From an uncultured Eubacteriales bacterium (GTDB lineage: Bacteria; Bacillota; Clostridia; Peptostreptococcales; Anaerovoracaceae): a DNA stretch of 64,000 nt. Below are positions 1-8,639 of this stretch, in pieces. Under the pieces are notes generated by a model. That model was not told the DNA's origin. It did not search any database and saw nothing but the letters and a program-made list of their open reading frames with translations. The stretch covers positions 29,221-93,220 of the forward strand of contig URGK01000002.1 in NCBI GenBank assembly GCA_900547295.1. Direction: 5' to 3'. Numbering within the stretch: the stretch's first letter is position 1; every line of letters starts with the position of its first letter. The position numbers and the translations under genes were made by a program.

Positions 1-2529
1 CATTACTGCATATTCTGAGAAGTGGCCTGTTGTAAAGGTGTATGTACCGTCTGCGTTCTTCTGTCCGTTTACTAATGTGTAGATACCGTTGTCATTGATG
101 TATACACATACAACATCCTTGGCTGCAAGCTCCTTGGACAGGTTAATTGTAACCTTGACATTACCGCCATTGAAGTCCTTAACAGCTCCGTTTGATGTTA
201 TAAGTTTCAGGTTTACATGGCAGATGTTTTCATCAGACTTAATGGTTTCGATTATCAGTCTGACAAAACCTGTATTTCCTGCCTGCGCTGCAACTGCATC
301 AAGCGCAGTCTTGTCTAAATCAACTTTACCGTTATCAGTTTTAATAACCAGATTGGCATCTGTTTTTTCAGCCAGTTCCTTAACTGTCTTTTCAGGTATG
401 CCGACTTCTGATGATGCTACATTGTTATTACCTGCTGCATCAACGATGATTTCTTCTGATTTATTTTCTAATGCTTTTTCAACAATCTTGTCTGCTGTCT
501 TGGCATCTACAGTTGTTTCAGCCTTATTGTCCTTAACAGCCGGAGTAAGGTCAGCAGTTGTATTCTTATCTGCAGGGTTGTTGGTTACGTTGTCTGTAGG
601 GGTTGATGGTGTGTATGGTACAGGCCTAACTGTCCAAGCGTCACCACTCTTATCAGCATAATATCCTGAAGCTACATATGCACTAGGATCTGATGAGAAT
701 GTACCGCCTGTGATAGTAGCAGTTCCCTTATATTTTTCGCTATTATCATAACGATCACAAAGCACCTTCTGATTATCTTTACTTATATATGTACCTCCTG
801 TTACTGTCAGTTCTCCAACAGCACGATTTTCAGCATATTTTGCAGTAAATAAAACTGCTTCAGCACTGTCATTTGCTTCAAAGCTACCACCGGAAAGATT
901 AGCCTTGTGCCAGTTCATAATAACAAACTGCGAAGTATTAGAGAAAGATCCGCCGCTAACCGTCAACTCACCTAATTCATCATTTTTTACAGTATTAATA
1001 CCGCCAGAAAAGCTTCCCCCGTTTATTTTTAATTTGGATGCGCTTTGACTTGCACTATCACCGCCATTACGGATCATACTTGAGAAGTGTCCTTTATTTG
1101 TAACATTAACACCATTTTTGATGGTCATATTACCACCCTTATCATTCAAAATAGTGTAGAAGCTATTCTTACCGGCACTGTCCTTATTATTCTCTTCATC
1201 CTCTAAACTTCGAGTATAAGTACCTCCATTAAGTATAGCTGTACCATAGTTAACTAAAGCTGCTTTGCCGTGAGTTACATTGTCTACAGTACCAGCCTTA
1301 TTTTCACTGGTATCCTCAATAGTAAGTGTACCTCTATTAACAATTGTATGGCTACCACTATTTGTTATCTTATTTCCGTTAAGGTCAATAGTTGCAGTAC
1401 AATCTGCTAGTATTGCAACATCCTTAGTAGCATCTTTACCAAGCTTAATTGTAACATTAGCACTTTCTCCAAGATAATCTACTGCACTTAAATCAGAATA
1501 TGTACCACCTGTGATAAAATTTTTCTTATCTTCACTATATATAGCATTAGTTCCACCCTTTATAGCTGTAAAGTTTCCACCAGATACTGCGATTTTTACT
1601 TTAGCTATGTTTTCAACACTGTTTTTTTGTGGATTACTCTCGTATAGCGCACTGAAACCCTTTATATCTCCACTAATAATTTTTACGTCAATTGGTAAAC
1701 CTGTAGTGTGCTGTGCAATCGCAATTCCCGCACCATCAGTAGTCGAGCCATTACCATTAGGAGTTACTGTTTTAGGTGCACTGGTGCCTGTAATCTCTGT
1801 ATTTTCTGATACAGTAAGTTCTCCTGCACGAATTTCTATTCCAGTAGCTCCTGTTATCTTTGCGCCTTCAATATTCCATTTCGCATATCCTGCAGCATAA
1901 ATTCCATCTCCTACTGACTCAATAGTTGCAGTTGATCCTATTTTAATATTTGGAACGGCTCCTGTTGTGGCTACAATTTGCCCATTTATATAAATTCCAG
2001 ATCCCTTGTCACCAGATGTATCAGCAAGACCTTCAAGCTTACCGTTTACTGTGGCATTAATACCGTAATTTGAACCCTTATTCTGATCAATAAAAAGAGC
2101 ACTCCAACCTCTAAGTGTGATATTTTCTCCAACTATAACATTGCTGTGATTTGTTTCAGTTTGCTGTGATCCGCCATTTAAAATAACTGGTCCAAAATAA
2201 GGCTCAGCTTCAGATACAGTTCCAGTGCCTTTAAACTCTAAAGTCCCATTTTTAACAGTAAAATGTTTTTTAGAAGAAAATGATATATTCTTACCATTCA
2301 TATCTATAGTTATATTTTTGCCATTTTCTATAACAATGACTTTCCCAACATTTACCAAATCCTCTTCTAATCTAATATTTATATTTTGACCAGTAGTATT
2401 ACTTAAAGCATTATTAAACTCTTCTATGCTTTTTACATGAACTACTGTTTCCTCCGCAGCAAACACCCCTATAGGCATCATTGCCACTATCATAGCCATA
2501 CTTATGACTATAGCCAATAACTTCTTCAT
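1..2529 (-). CDS. Secreted beta-helix surface protein (paralogue 1), 3' end outside window
   Basis: The reading frame is open from an ATG at 2529 to the left edge (843 codons), so the C-terminus is missing. Residues 1-24 form a signal peptide almost identical to that of the neighbour at 2921-5620 (MKKLLAIVISMAMIVAMMP). Residues about 40-625 are short Gly/Asn-rich repeats of the type NGG.(F/Y)..., typical of right-handed parallel beta-helix proteins. A Pro/Thr linker (PSTPTDNVTNN) near residue 635 leads into a Lys/Asp/Val-rich domain shared with the neighbour, ending in-window at FSEYAVM. No catalytic motif is recognised; a surface or adhesin-like role is inferred. Expression is probably controlled by the c-di-GMP-I riboswitch in its leader. 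Confidence 0.85.
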   Translation of the reverse strand, partial: MKKLLAIVISMAMIVAMMPIGVFAAEETVVHVKSIEEFNNALSNTTGQNINIRLEEDLVNVGKVIVIENGKNITIDMNGKNISFSSKKHFTVKNGTLEFKGTGTVSEAEPYFGPVILNGGSQQTETNHSNVIVGENITLRGWSALFIDQNKGSNYGINATVNGKLEGLADTSGDKGSGIYINGQIVATTGAVPNIKIGSTATIESVGDGIYAAGYAKWNIEGAKITGATGIEIRAGELTVSENTEITGTSAPKTVTPNGNGSTTDGAGIAIAQHTTGLPIDVKIISGDIKGFSALYESNPQKNSVENIAKVKIAVSGGNFTAIKGGTNAIYSEDKKNFITGGTYSDLSAVDYLGESANVTIKLGKDATKDVAILADCTATIDLNGNKITNSGSHTIVNRGTLTIEDTSENKAGTVDNVTHGKAALVNYGTAILNGGTYTRSLEDEENNKDSAGKNSFYTILNDKGGNMTIKNGVNVTNKGHFSSMIRNGGDSASQSASKLKINGGSFSGGINTVKNDELGELTVSGGSFSNTSQFVIMNWHKANLSGGSFEANDSAEAVLFTAKYAENRAVGELTVTGGTYISKDNQKVLCDRYDNSEKYKGTATITGGTFSSDPSAYVASGYYADKSGDAWTVRPVPYTPSTPTDNVTNNPADKNTTADLTPAVKDNKAETTVDAKTADKIVEKALENKSEEIIVDAAGNNNVASSEVGIPEKTVKELAEKTDANLVIKTDNGKVDLDKTALDAVAAQAGNTGFVRLIIETIKSDENICHVNLKLITSNGAVKDFNGGNVKVTINLSKELAAKDVVCVYINDNGIYTLVNGQKNADGTYTFTTGHFSEYAVM

Positions 2530-2604
2530 TCGTTTTCCCTCCTCGAATAAATAAATAAATAAATAAATTTGTTGCCTGTTACCTTTATTAAGTAACTTTA
2601 AATT

Positions 2605-2628
2605 AAAAAGACAAGCTTCTGCCTGCCT
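2605..2628 (-). terminator. Riboswitch expression-platform terminator for the 1-2529 gene
   Basis: On the minus strand an 8-bp stem (2628-2621 with 2616-2609, with G-U pairs) and a 4-nt loop are followed by a T tract at 2609-2605. It lies between the c-di-GMP-I aptamer and the start codon, so it is the likely switch point for transcription of the surface protein. The neighbour's leader has an equivalent hairpin at the same place. Confidence 0.7.
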
Positions 2629-2647
2629 TGCTGTCGTAATAAATATT

Positions 2648-2736
2648 AGTCTGTATAACTGGCAGCCATACTCATTACGAGCTGCAGGCCCTATAGCTTT
2701 GCGCCCCTGTCTTTCGACAGATTTGCCCTTTTCAAT
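2648..2736 (-). promoter_or_regulatory. c-di-GMP-I (GEMM-I) riboswitch aptamer
   Basis: Read on the minus strand, the segment has the GEMM-I signature: GGGCAAA, a GAAA-capped hairpin (CTGTC-GAAA-GACAG), then GCGCAAAGC, and at the 3' side the receptor-type GGCTGCCAGTTA. These match the order and spacing of known class I cyclic di-GMP aptamers. It lies 119 nt upstream of the 2529 start codon and directly before a terminator hairpin. Whether ligand turns expression on or off cannot be told from inspection. Confidence 0.9.
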
Positions 2737-2748
2737 TTTTACCGTTTA

Positions 2749-2778
2749 ATTATACCCCTCCCCACGACGCTCTGTCAA
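2749..2778 (-). promoter_or_regulatory. Promoter of surface-protein gene 1
   Basis: TTGACA (2778-2773) and TATAAT (2754-2749) on the minus strand are separated by 18 nt. Transcription would start near 2742, a few bases before the c-di-GMP aptamer. The spacer carries a G-rich tract that also occurs in the promoter of the paralogue. Confidence 0.85.
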
Positions 2779-2804
2779 CATAAACACATTCAGCATGCCT
2801 TCAA

Positions 2805-2848
2805 AAACAGACGATCCGCCGATAAAATTATCAGCGGATCATCTGTTT
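2805..2848 (-). terminator. Terminator of surface-protein gene 2
   Basis: A 15-bp near-perfect inverted repeat (2805-2819 with 2834-2848, one mismatch) lies 72 nt past the stop codon of the 2921-5620 gene. On the minus strand it is followed by TTTTTG. It separates that transcript from the promoter of the next surface-protein gene. Confidence 0.85.
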
Positions 2849-2920
2849 ATTTATTTATCCAATCAATCTATAAAGATTAATTAAGAAGGGTCTGATTTAA
2901 ATCTACCTTGTTTCAGTTAT

Positions 2921-5620
2921 TTACTTACTCCAGGTTCTAGCTCCATACTTGCACTGTTTAAGAACTGTCTGTCCTACAAGCTTATCTCCGTCATATACAA
3001 GAGCCTTTGCCTTGTAGTAGTACTTGGTACCTTTCTTACCTGCAGTGTTGATGTATGTCTTGCCGGCTTTTGTTGCCTTTGCTACATACTTTGATGCTTT
3101 CTTTTCTGATCTGTAGAACTTGTACTTAACTGTATATCCTGCATCTGTCAATGCCTTAACATCTCCTGATACTACTGCCTTGATGTTCTTCTTTGCTGTC
3201 TTTGATGTTCTTACCTTAAGATTAACTTCCTTGATTAAGGTATTTAACTGTTCAGCTATTTTCTTGTCAGCCTCAGCTTTTGCCATTACAGCATATTCTG
3301 AGAAATGACCTGTTGTGAATGTGTATGTACCGTCTGCATTGAGAACCCCCTCTACCAATGTGTAGCTACCGTTGTCATCAATGTATACGCATACTAATTC
3401 CTTGGCTGCAAGCTCCTTATCAAGGTTAATTGTAACCTTGACATTACCGCCCCTGAAGTCTGTAACAGCGCCCTTTGATGTTACAAGCTTCAGATCCACA
3501 TGGCAGATGTTTTCATCAGTCTTAACTGTTTCAACTGCAAGTTTAACAGTTCCGTCTGTTCCAGCCTGCTCTGCTACTGCTGCAAGGGCAGTCTTGTCTA
3601 AATCAACTTTACCGTTGTCAGTTTTAATAACCAGACTGGCATCTGTTTTTTCAGCCAGTTCCTTAACTGTCTTTTCAGGTATAGCTACTTCTGATGAAGC
3701 TACAGTATTATTGCCTGCTGCATCAACTATTACCTCTGTTGATTTGTTTTCTACTGCCTTGTCAACGATCTTGTCTGCTGTCTTGGCATCTACTGTTGTT
3801 TCAGCCTTGTTGTCCTTAACAGCCGGAGCAAGGTCAGCAGTTGTATTCTTATCTGTTGTATTATTGGTTACGTTGTCTGTAGGTGTTGATGGTGTGTATG
3901 GTCTGCCTACTGTATACGGACCATTACCTGTTACTATATATCCATCTGCTACATATGCTGTAGGATCTGATGAGAATGTACCGCCAGTTACTGACAACAA
4001 ACACTTAGGATCTTCGGGTTCTGTATCATAAAGTAATGCAATATCATTCAAAAACATACCGCCACTGACATTAACAATTGCTCCACCATAAGAGGAGTTT
4101 TTTACCACAGCCAATGCATATCCATTTGTTGATGAACCATTAAAATTTGCAACCTGTGTTTTTTCTGGTGCTGTATTATTAAATGTTCCACCCTTAATAT
4201 CGAGTGTTCCGCCTTTAATTTCAATAGTACTTCCTTTGCCTGTACTATAATTTCCATTATTAATTACATATTTAGAATTTTTAGCAGCAAGATATAATTG
4301 TGCTTCAAACTCCCCATTATTAATAGTTATATTACTATTTTCATATGAGCCATTAGTATATACGTATCCCTTATATGTTCCATTATTTAATGTGGTTTCA
4401 GTATTATATATTGAAAAAACCGAAAATTCTCCATCCAATACACCATTTTCTATAATAAGTGTACCATTATTCTGAACAGCAACTTGTTTACCTTTTATTG
4501 TACCATTTCCTGTTATTTTAAGTTTTGAATTTTCTCCAACTCGAATAGTTCTCACACAGCCTGTTTTATATGATACTTCTTTAGTATTCAAGTCAAGTGT
4601 TATATTTTTATTTACTACAATGGTTTCATCTGTACTTATATCTTTTATAAGCTTTACAGTAGCTCCATCACTTGCAGCATCAATTGCTCCGGCAAGAGTT
4701 TTAAAACACTGTTCATCTATTGAGGCTACTGCATCTGCTGGATCTGTATTCCTTACAACAGTACCATCTGTTTTTAAAACATATCCATCTGCAATGTACG
4801 CTCTCACATCACCTGAGAATGTGCCACCTCTAATAGCATTTTTCTTGGTAGAAACCTCACCATTAAATTTTCCACCTAAGATTTCAATATTTGATCCTTT
4901 TGCAGAAACTGCAGTCGGTCCAGAGATTTCTCCGTTTTTAATAGTTATTGTACTCATAGAACTTCCACAGATTGCAGTTATATAAGTTTCATTATCTGCT
5001 GATACCGCAGTGATTTCGCCTCCATTCATTTCAAAAGCTGCATTTGAGTTTCTAATGTTTACAGCAAAATTACCTCTTAAAGCAGTTGCTATTACTTTAC
5101 CACCATTCATAATGGCTTTTCCATTACCACCAATATAAATTGTGCTTCCAGCCTTAGCCATACCTTCACCGGTAATAATAGTTCCAGCTTCAATTGTCAG
5201 GCTTCCATTTCCTTCAACTGAAACAACTCTGCCTGATGTTCCTGTGTAACCCGAGCAGATTTTGCCACTGCCAATGCTGTCTTTAACTATTACGTTTCCC
5301 TTTATAAGTAGCGCTTGCTGGTTTACAGATGTATTAGTACCGCTAAGTATATGTCCGTTAAGGTCGATTGTCAGTTTTTTATTTTCCTCAATTGTAGTTG
5401 TCTTACCCGTAACTGTAACATTATTTATTAGCTTTATAGTACTATTCTCTACCGCAGCATCAATAGCCTCCTGTAACGTATCATAATGTGTAGTGCCTAT
5501 TGCTGCCTGATGACTACAATTCTCTGCTGTACAATTCTCTGCTGTATCAGCAAACACCCCCATTGGCATCATTGCCACTATCATAGCCATACTTATGACT
5601 ATTGCCAATAACTTCTTCAT
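2921..5620 (-). CDS. Secreted beta-helix surface protein (paralogue 2)
   Basis: This 899-residue protein starts with a signal peptide (residues 1-24, ending GVFA). Two TAENC copies follow, then a repetitive beta-helix-like region (about 40-570) rich in NGG and GG(T/K)F turns. After a Pro/Thr linker (about 575-620) comes the domain shared with paralogue 1 (about 620-790), and last a Lys/Tyr-rich module resembling Fn3-type domains (about 800-899, ending KQCKYGARTWSK). No LPXTG or SLH motif is visible, so the anchoring mode is unknown. I infer a secreted or surface-attached structural or adhesive protein. Its leader has its own c-di-GMP-I riboswitch. The gene and its control region look like a tandem duplication with the gene to the left. 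Confidence 0.9.
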   Translation of the reverse strand: MKKLLAIVISMAMIVAMMPMGVFADTAENCTAENCSHQAAIGTTHYDTLQEAIDAAVENSTIKLINNVTVTGKTTTIEENKKLTIDLNGHILSGTNTSVNQQALLIKGNVIVKDSIGSGKICSGYTGTSGRVVSVEGNGSLTIEAGTIITGEGMAKAGSTIYIGGNGKAIMNGGKVIATALRGNFAVNIRNSNAAFEMNGGEITAVSADNETYITAICGSSMSTITIKNGEISGPTAVSAKGSNIEILGGKFNGEVSTKKNAIRGGTFSGDVRAYIADGYVLKTDGTVVRNTDPADAVASIDEQCFKTLAGAIDAASDGATVKLIKDISTDETIVVNKNITLDLNTKEVSYKTGCVRTIRVGENSKLKITGNGTIKGKQVAVQNNGTLIIENGVLDGEFSVFSIYNTETTLNNGTYKGYVYTNGSYENSNITINNGEFEAQLYLAAKNSKYVINNGNYSTGKGSTIEIKGGTLDIKGGTFNNTAPEKTQVANFNGSSTNGYALAVVKNSSYGGAIVNVSGGMFLNDIALLYDTEPEDPKCLLSVTGGTFSSDPTAYVADGYIVTGNGPYTVGRPYTPSTPTDNVTNNTTDKNTTADLAPAVKDNKAETTVDAKTADKIVDKAVENKSTEVIVDAAGNNTVASSEVAIPEKTVKELAEKTDASLVIKTDNGKVDLDKTALAAVAEQAGTDGTVKLAVETVKTDENICHVDLKLVTSKGAVTDFRGGNVKVTINLDKELAAKELVCVYIDDNGSYTLVEGVLNADGTYTFTTGHFSEYAVMAKAEADKKIAEQLNTLIKEVNLKVRTSKTAKKNIKAVVSGDVKALTDAGYTVKYKFYRSEKKASKYVAKATKAGKTYINTAGKKGTKYYYKAKALVYDGDKLVGQTVLKQCKYGARTWSK

Positions 5621-5676
5621 TTAATCACCCTCCTTAACTCGGATATTTAATTACTCAGGGCTGCCTCTGCCATAAT

Positions 5677-5701
5677 AAAAGGACAAGCCTTAACCTGTCC
5701 T
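5677..5701 (-). terminator. Riboswitch expression-platform terminator for the 2921-5620 gene
   Basis: On the minus strand an 8-bp stem (5701-5694 with 5687-5680, one G-U pair) with a 6-nt loop is followed by TTTTATT. It sits between the aptamer and the start codon at 5620. That position fits premature termination controlled by the riboswitch. Confidence 0.7.
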
Positions 5702-5724
5702 ACTGTCATTATATATTCCTCATC

Positions 5725-5815
5725 TCTATGTAACTGGCAGCCATGCTCTATTGAGCTTCAGGCTCTGTAGCTTTGCATCCCTGTCTTTCGACAGATTTGC
5801 CCTCTTTTGTTTTAC
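5725..5815 (-). promoter_or_regulatory. c-di-GMP-I (GEMM-I) riboswitch aptamer
   Basis: The minus strand shows GGGCAAA, a GAAA tetraloop hairpin (CTGTC-GAAA-GACAG), GATGCAAAGC and a 3' GGCTGCCAGTTAC. These are the conserved blocks of the class I cyclic di-GMP aptamer. The same blocks occur in the leader of paralogue 1, with divergence mainly in the variable stem. The aptamer begins within about 10 nt of the predicted transcription start. Confidence 0.9.
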
Positions 5816-5821
5816 TCTTAA

Positions 5822-5851
5822 AGTATACCCTCCCCCCTGGTGCTTTGTCAA
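5822..5851 (-). promoter_or_regulatory. Promoter of surface-protein gene 2
   Basis: TTGACA (5851-5846) and TATACT (5827-5822) on the minus strand are 18 nt apart. The spacer has the same G-rich end as the paralogue's promoter. Transcription would begin near 5815, at the 5' edge of the riboswitch. Confidence 0.82.
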
Positions 5852-5858
5852 TAAAAAA

Positions 5859-5890
5859 AGAACCCTGTCGGATATAATCGTCAGAGTTCT
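5859..5890 (-). terminator. Terminator of the rnf operon
   Basis: A 12-bp stem with one A-A mismatch (5859-5870 with 5879-5890) is followed on the minus strand by TTTTTTTATT. It lies 52 nt past the rnfB stop. The -35 box of the next gene's promoter begins just 8 nt beyond it. Confidence 0.88.
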
Positions 5891-5941
5891 CTTTTTTACC
5901 TTGATTATGTTAATTAATACTTCTAAGCAATCACTGTATAA

Positions 5942-6772
5942 TTAAGCTTCTGCCGCTTTTGGCTCTGCAGGCTTTCTCTTTGCTCTCAGGTTTATGATAG
6001 CACCTGTAGGGCATTCCTTAGCGCAGAGTCCGCAGTTTTTGCATTTTTCAGGATCTATTGCAGCCAGATTGTTCTCAATTGTAACTGCTTCGAATTTGCA
6101 GACCTTTTCGCATTTTTTGCAGCCTATGCAGCCGTTTGTGCAGGCTTTTCTTGTCTTTGCTCCCGGATCTGTAGAGTTACAGTGAACGATAACCTTGTTC
6201 TTTGCCGGAGCAATCCTGATAACATGGTTAGGGCATGCTTTTTCGCACATACCGCAGCCTACGCAGAGCTCTCTGTTTACAACCGCAACACCATCGCATA
6301 CACTGATTGCGCCGTAAGCGCATACAGCCTCGCAGTCACCAAAGCCAAGACATCCGTGTGAACATACATTGACACCGCCAAACATCTGCTTTGCAGCCTT
6401 GCAGGTTGAATGTCCCTGATATTCCATCAGGGTTTTTGCTGCTCCTGTGTTGCCGTTGCACATTACTACAGCAACCACAGGCTCTGCTGACTCTGCCTCA
6501 ACGCCCAGAACGCCGGCAAGTTTTGCCGCAAGGTCAGCGCCGCCTACAGGACATTTTGCCGTACCGATGCTCGGATCACCGCCAAGAGCGGCAGCATAGT
6601 CGTCACAGCCGGCAAAGCCGCAGGCTCCGCAGTTTGCTCCCGGAAGTTCATTTCTTAAGTTTGCAACTGTTTCATCAACCGGTACATAGAAAACTTTTGA
6701 TGCGATAGTAAGAATAACGGCCAACACTAAACCGATTGCCATAACCAGTAATACCGGAATTAAAATATTCAT
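5942..6772 (-). CDS. rnfB: Rnf complex subunit RnfB (ferredoxin-accepting Fe-S subunit)
   Basis: This is the Fe-S subunit that takes electrons from reduced ferredoxin in the ion-pumping ferredoxin:NAD+ oxidoreductase. The 276 residues begin with one membrane helix (about 4-26). The RnfB/Fes domain follows with CGACGFAGC near residues 47-55. Several ferredoxin-type cysteine clusters come next, including CVGCGMCEKACP, CIGCKKCEKVC and CKNCGLCAKECP. A GAGG site precedes the ATG. It is the last gene of rnfCDGEAB, 18 nt after rnfA, and is followed by a strong terminator. The clostridial CDGEAB order supports the assignment. Confidence 0.97.
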   Translation of the reverse strand: MNILIPVLLVMAIGLVLAVILTIASKVFYVPVDETVANLRNELPGANCGACGFAGCDDYAAALGGDPSIGTAKCPVGGADLAAKLAGVLGVEAESAEPVVAVVMCNGNTGAAKTLMEYQGHSTCKAAKQMFGGVNVCSHGCLGFGDCEAVCAYGAISVCDGVAVVNRELCVGCGMCEKACPNHVIRIAPAKNKVIVHCNSTDPGAKTRKACTNGCIGCKKCEKVCKFEAVTIENNLAAIDPEKCKNCGLCAKECPTGAIINLRAKRKPAEPKAAEA

Positions 6773-6790
6773 CTCTTTCGCCTCCTCATT

Positions 6791-7360
6791 CTATACCAGT
6801 CCGCCGAATCCCATAAATGCAAGGGACAGGAAAGCAGCTGAAACCAATGTGATAGGTACACCCTGGAAAGCTTTAGGAATAGCCTCGTTGCCTTCAAGCT
6901 TCATTCTCATTCCTGAGAAAAGAACCATTGCAAGCAGGAAGCCGATTCCCGCACCGGCAGAGTTTACTAATGCCTGAGCATAGTTGTAACCCTCATCAAT
7001 ATTTGAAATACACACACCTAAAACTGCGCAGTTTGTAGTTATCAGCGGCAGATAAACTCCCAGCGATCTGTGAAGCGCCGGTATGAATTTTTTGAGCGCC
7101 ATCTCTACAAACTGAACAAGCGCAGCTATAATCAGTATGAATACAATTGTCTGCAGATAACCGATTCCCAGTTTGTCAAGGATAAGCATAATCGGCCATG
7201 TTGCGGCAGTTGCAAGAACCATTACGAAAATTACCGCAACACCCATTCCGACTGAGGAATCTAGTTTTTTGGAAACACCAAGGAACGGACATATACCGAG
7301 GAATTGAGCCAGTACATAGTTGTTCACAAGGATAATACCTACTAAAATAGTGAAATACAT
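6791..7360 (-). CDS. rnfA: Rnf complex membrane subunit RnfA
   Basis: RnfA is one of the two related integral membrane subunits (with RnfE) that form the core of the Rnf ion pump. The 189-residue protein is hydrophobic throughout with about six membrane helices. It begins with the family-typical stretch YFTILVGIILVNNYVLAQFL, and the segment LGICPFLGVSKKL carries the conserved Cys that ligates the intramembrane iron cluster. Its ATG overlaps the rnfE stop (TAATG), so translation is probably coupled. Length and composition are normal for the family. Confidence 0.97.
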   Translation of the reverse strand: MYFTILVGIILVNNYVLAQFLGICPFLGVSKKLDSSVGMGVAVIFVMVLATAATWPIMLILDKLGIGYLQTIVFILIIAALVQFVEMALKKFIPALHRSLGVYLPLITTNCAVLGVCISNIDEGYNYAQALVNSAGAGIGFLLAMVLFSGMRMKLEGNEAIPKAFQGVPITLVSAAFLSLAFMGFGGLV

Positions 7361-8070
7361 TATGCTTCAGCTCCTTTCTTTATCTCTGCTTCAAGCGCTT
7401 CTATGCATTTTTCCTGCTGGCAGATGGAAGCCATTGCGCAGCCCCTGCAGTCAAAGCTGCCCTTAACACCTTTGCCCTTAGTGAAGTGATTGATTGCCGC
7501 AATCATAATCGCATATACGAAGAATCCGCCCGGAGCCAGCGCTATGATAAGCATTGGGTGAACGCTGAGCCAAGGAAGCGCAATTCCGAAGATTGTGCCT
7601 GCGCCTATGATTTCTCTGATAGCGCCCATAATTCCAAGCGCCAGTGTAAATCCAAGACCCATTCCGATACCGTCTAAAGCGGAATCCAGAGCGTTGTTCT
7701 TTGATGCGAACATCTCGGCTCTTCCGAGTATGATACAGTTTACTACTATCAGAGGTATGAACAGTCCCAGTGAGTCATAAAGTGACGGTACAAACGCCTG
7801 CAGTACAAACTGTACTACGGTCACAAAGCCTGCAATTACTACGATATAGCAAGGTATTCTCACTTTGTCGGGTATAATCTTTGCAAGCAGTGAAATAACT
7901 ATATTCGAGCAGATCAGTACTGCCATTGCGGAAACACCCATTCCAAGACCGTTTAATGCCGAGCTTGTGGTTGCCAGTGTAGGACATGTTCCGAGAAGGA
8001 GCACCAGTACCGGGTTTTCCTTAATTATGCCTTTGGTTAATATGGCGAGTTTACTTACTTTGTTTTCCAT
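7360..8070 (-). CDS. rnfE: Rnf complex membrane subunit RnfE
   Basis: RnfE pairs with RnfA in the membrane core of the Rnf complex. The 236-residue sequence has about six membrane helices and the hallmark LVLLLGTCPTLATTSSALNG near residues 18-37, with the conserved Cys. The ATG overlaps the rnfG stop (TAATG). A C-terminal hydrophilic extension of about 35 residues carries CRGCAMASICQQEKC, a four-cysteine stretch that could bind metal. I do not know how widespread that tail is. Confidence 0.96.
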   Translation of the reverse strand: MENKVSKLAILTKGIIKENPVLVLLLGTCPTLATTSSALNGLGMGVSAMAVLICSNIVISLLAKIIPDKVRIPCYIVVIAGFVTVVQFVLQAFVPSLYDSLGLFIPLIVVNCIILGRAEMFASKNNALDSALDGIGMGLGFTLALGIMGAIREIIGAGTIFGIALPWLSVHPMLIIALAPGGFFVYAIMIAAINHFTKGKGVKGSFDCRGCAMASICQQEKCIEALEAEIKKGAEA

Positions 8071-8639
8071 TAGTTAGCACCTCCCACTTCCTTGTATTGT
8101 TCAAGCGCTGCGCATACACCGTAATGTACCGCATTTGATGATATTGTAGCGCCGCTGACATGAGTAACGTTTGTATCATCTTTAGCTGTAAATGCACTGT
8201 AGCTGTCAAGTCCCACATACTGTTCCAGATACGAAGGCTCCTGCGCCTTGGTGCCAAGACCCGGAGTATCAGCATGTGCAGTAACCTTAACGCCTGTAAT
8301 GCAGCCGTCAGTATCTATACCTACCATTTCGGTAAGCAGTCCGCCGAAGGACTTGGATTTAACGGTAACAACCATACCTGTGTCATTGTCGGCAATATAG
8401 CAGTCTGTAACGAAAACCTTGTCGGCTTCGAGGACAACCAGATCGCCGTCATAAGCTGTAAATGAGTCTGCTGAAGGCAGAAGCTCAGCTCTTGCCTCGT
8501 CTGCCGCCTTAATTGAGTTCTGTTCAATTATAGGGGCTGTGATTGAGTTAATGTATGCAAGCGCACCTGTGATAACAAGGCAGATTACTACAAGAACAAG
8601 TGATGGTGCAATATATTCTCTGAATTTATTACTTTTCAT
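8070..8639 (-). CDS. rnfG: Rnf complex FMN-bearing subunit RnfG
   Basis: RnfG carries a covalently bound FMN on the outer face of the membrane and passes electrons within Rnf. The 189 residues include one N-terminal membrane helix (about 12-33) and an FMN-binding domain. The attachment motif SGATISS lies near the C-terminus, with Thr as the flavin-bearing residue. I chose the ATG at 8639 (MKSNKFREY), because GGAGG lies about 10 nt upstream and the start overlaps the rnfD stop. An in-frame ATG at 8657 is possible but lies upstream of that site. Confidence 0.95.
   Translation of the reverse strand: MKSNKFREYIAPSLVLVVICLVITGALAYINSITAPIIEQNSIKAADEARAELLPSADSFTAYDGDLVVLEADKVFVTDCYIADNDTGMVVTVKSKSFGGLLTEMVGIDTDGCITGVKVTAHADTPGLGTKAQEPSYLEQYVGLDSYSAFTAKDDTNVTHVSGATISSNAVHYGVCAALEQYKEVGGAN

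Noticed and set aside
3372..4031. Plus-strand frame of 219 codons antisense to the beta-helix surface gene (also 4620-4985, 5262-5486, 89-661)
   Set aside because: Ser/Thr/Val-rich shadow of the repetitive minus-strand gene, with no ribosome site and no family features.
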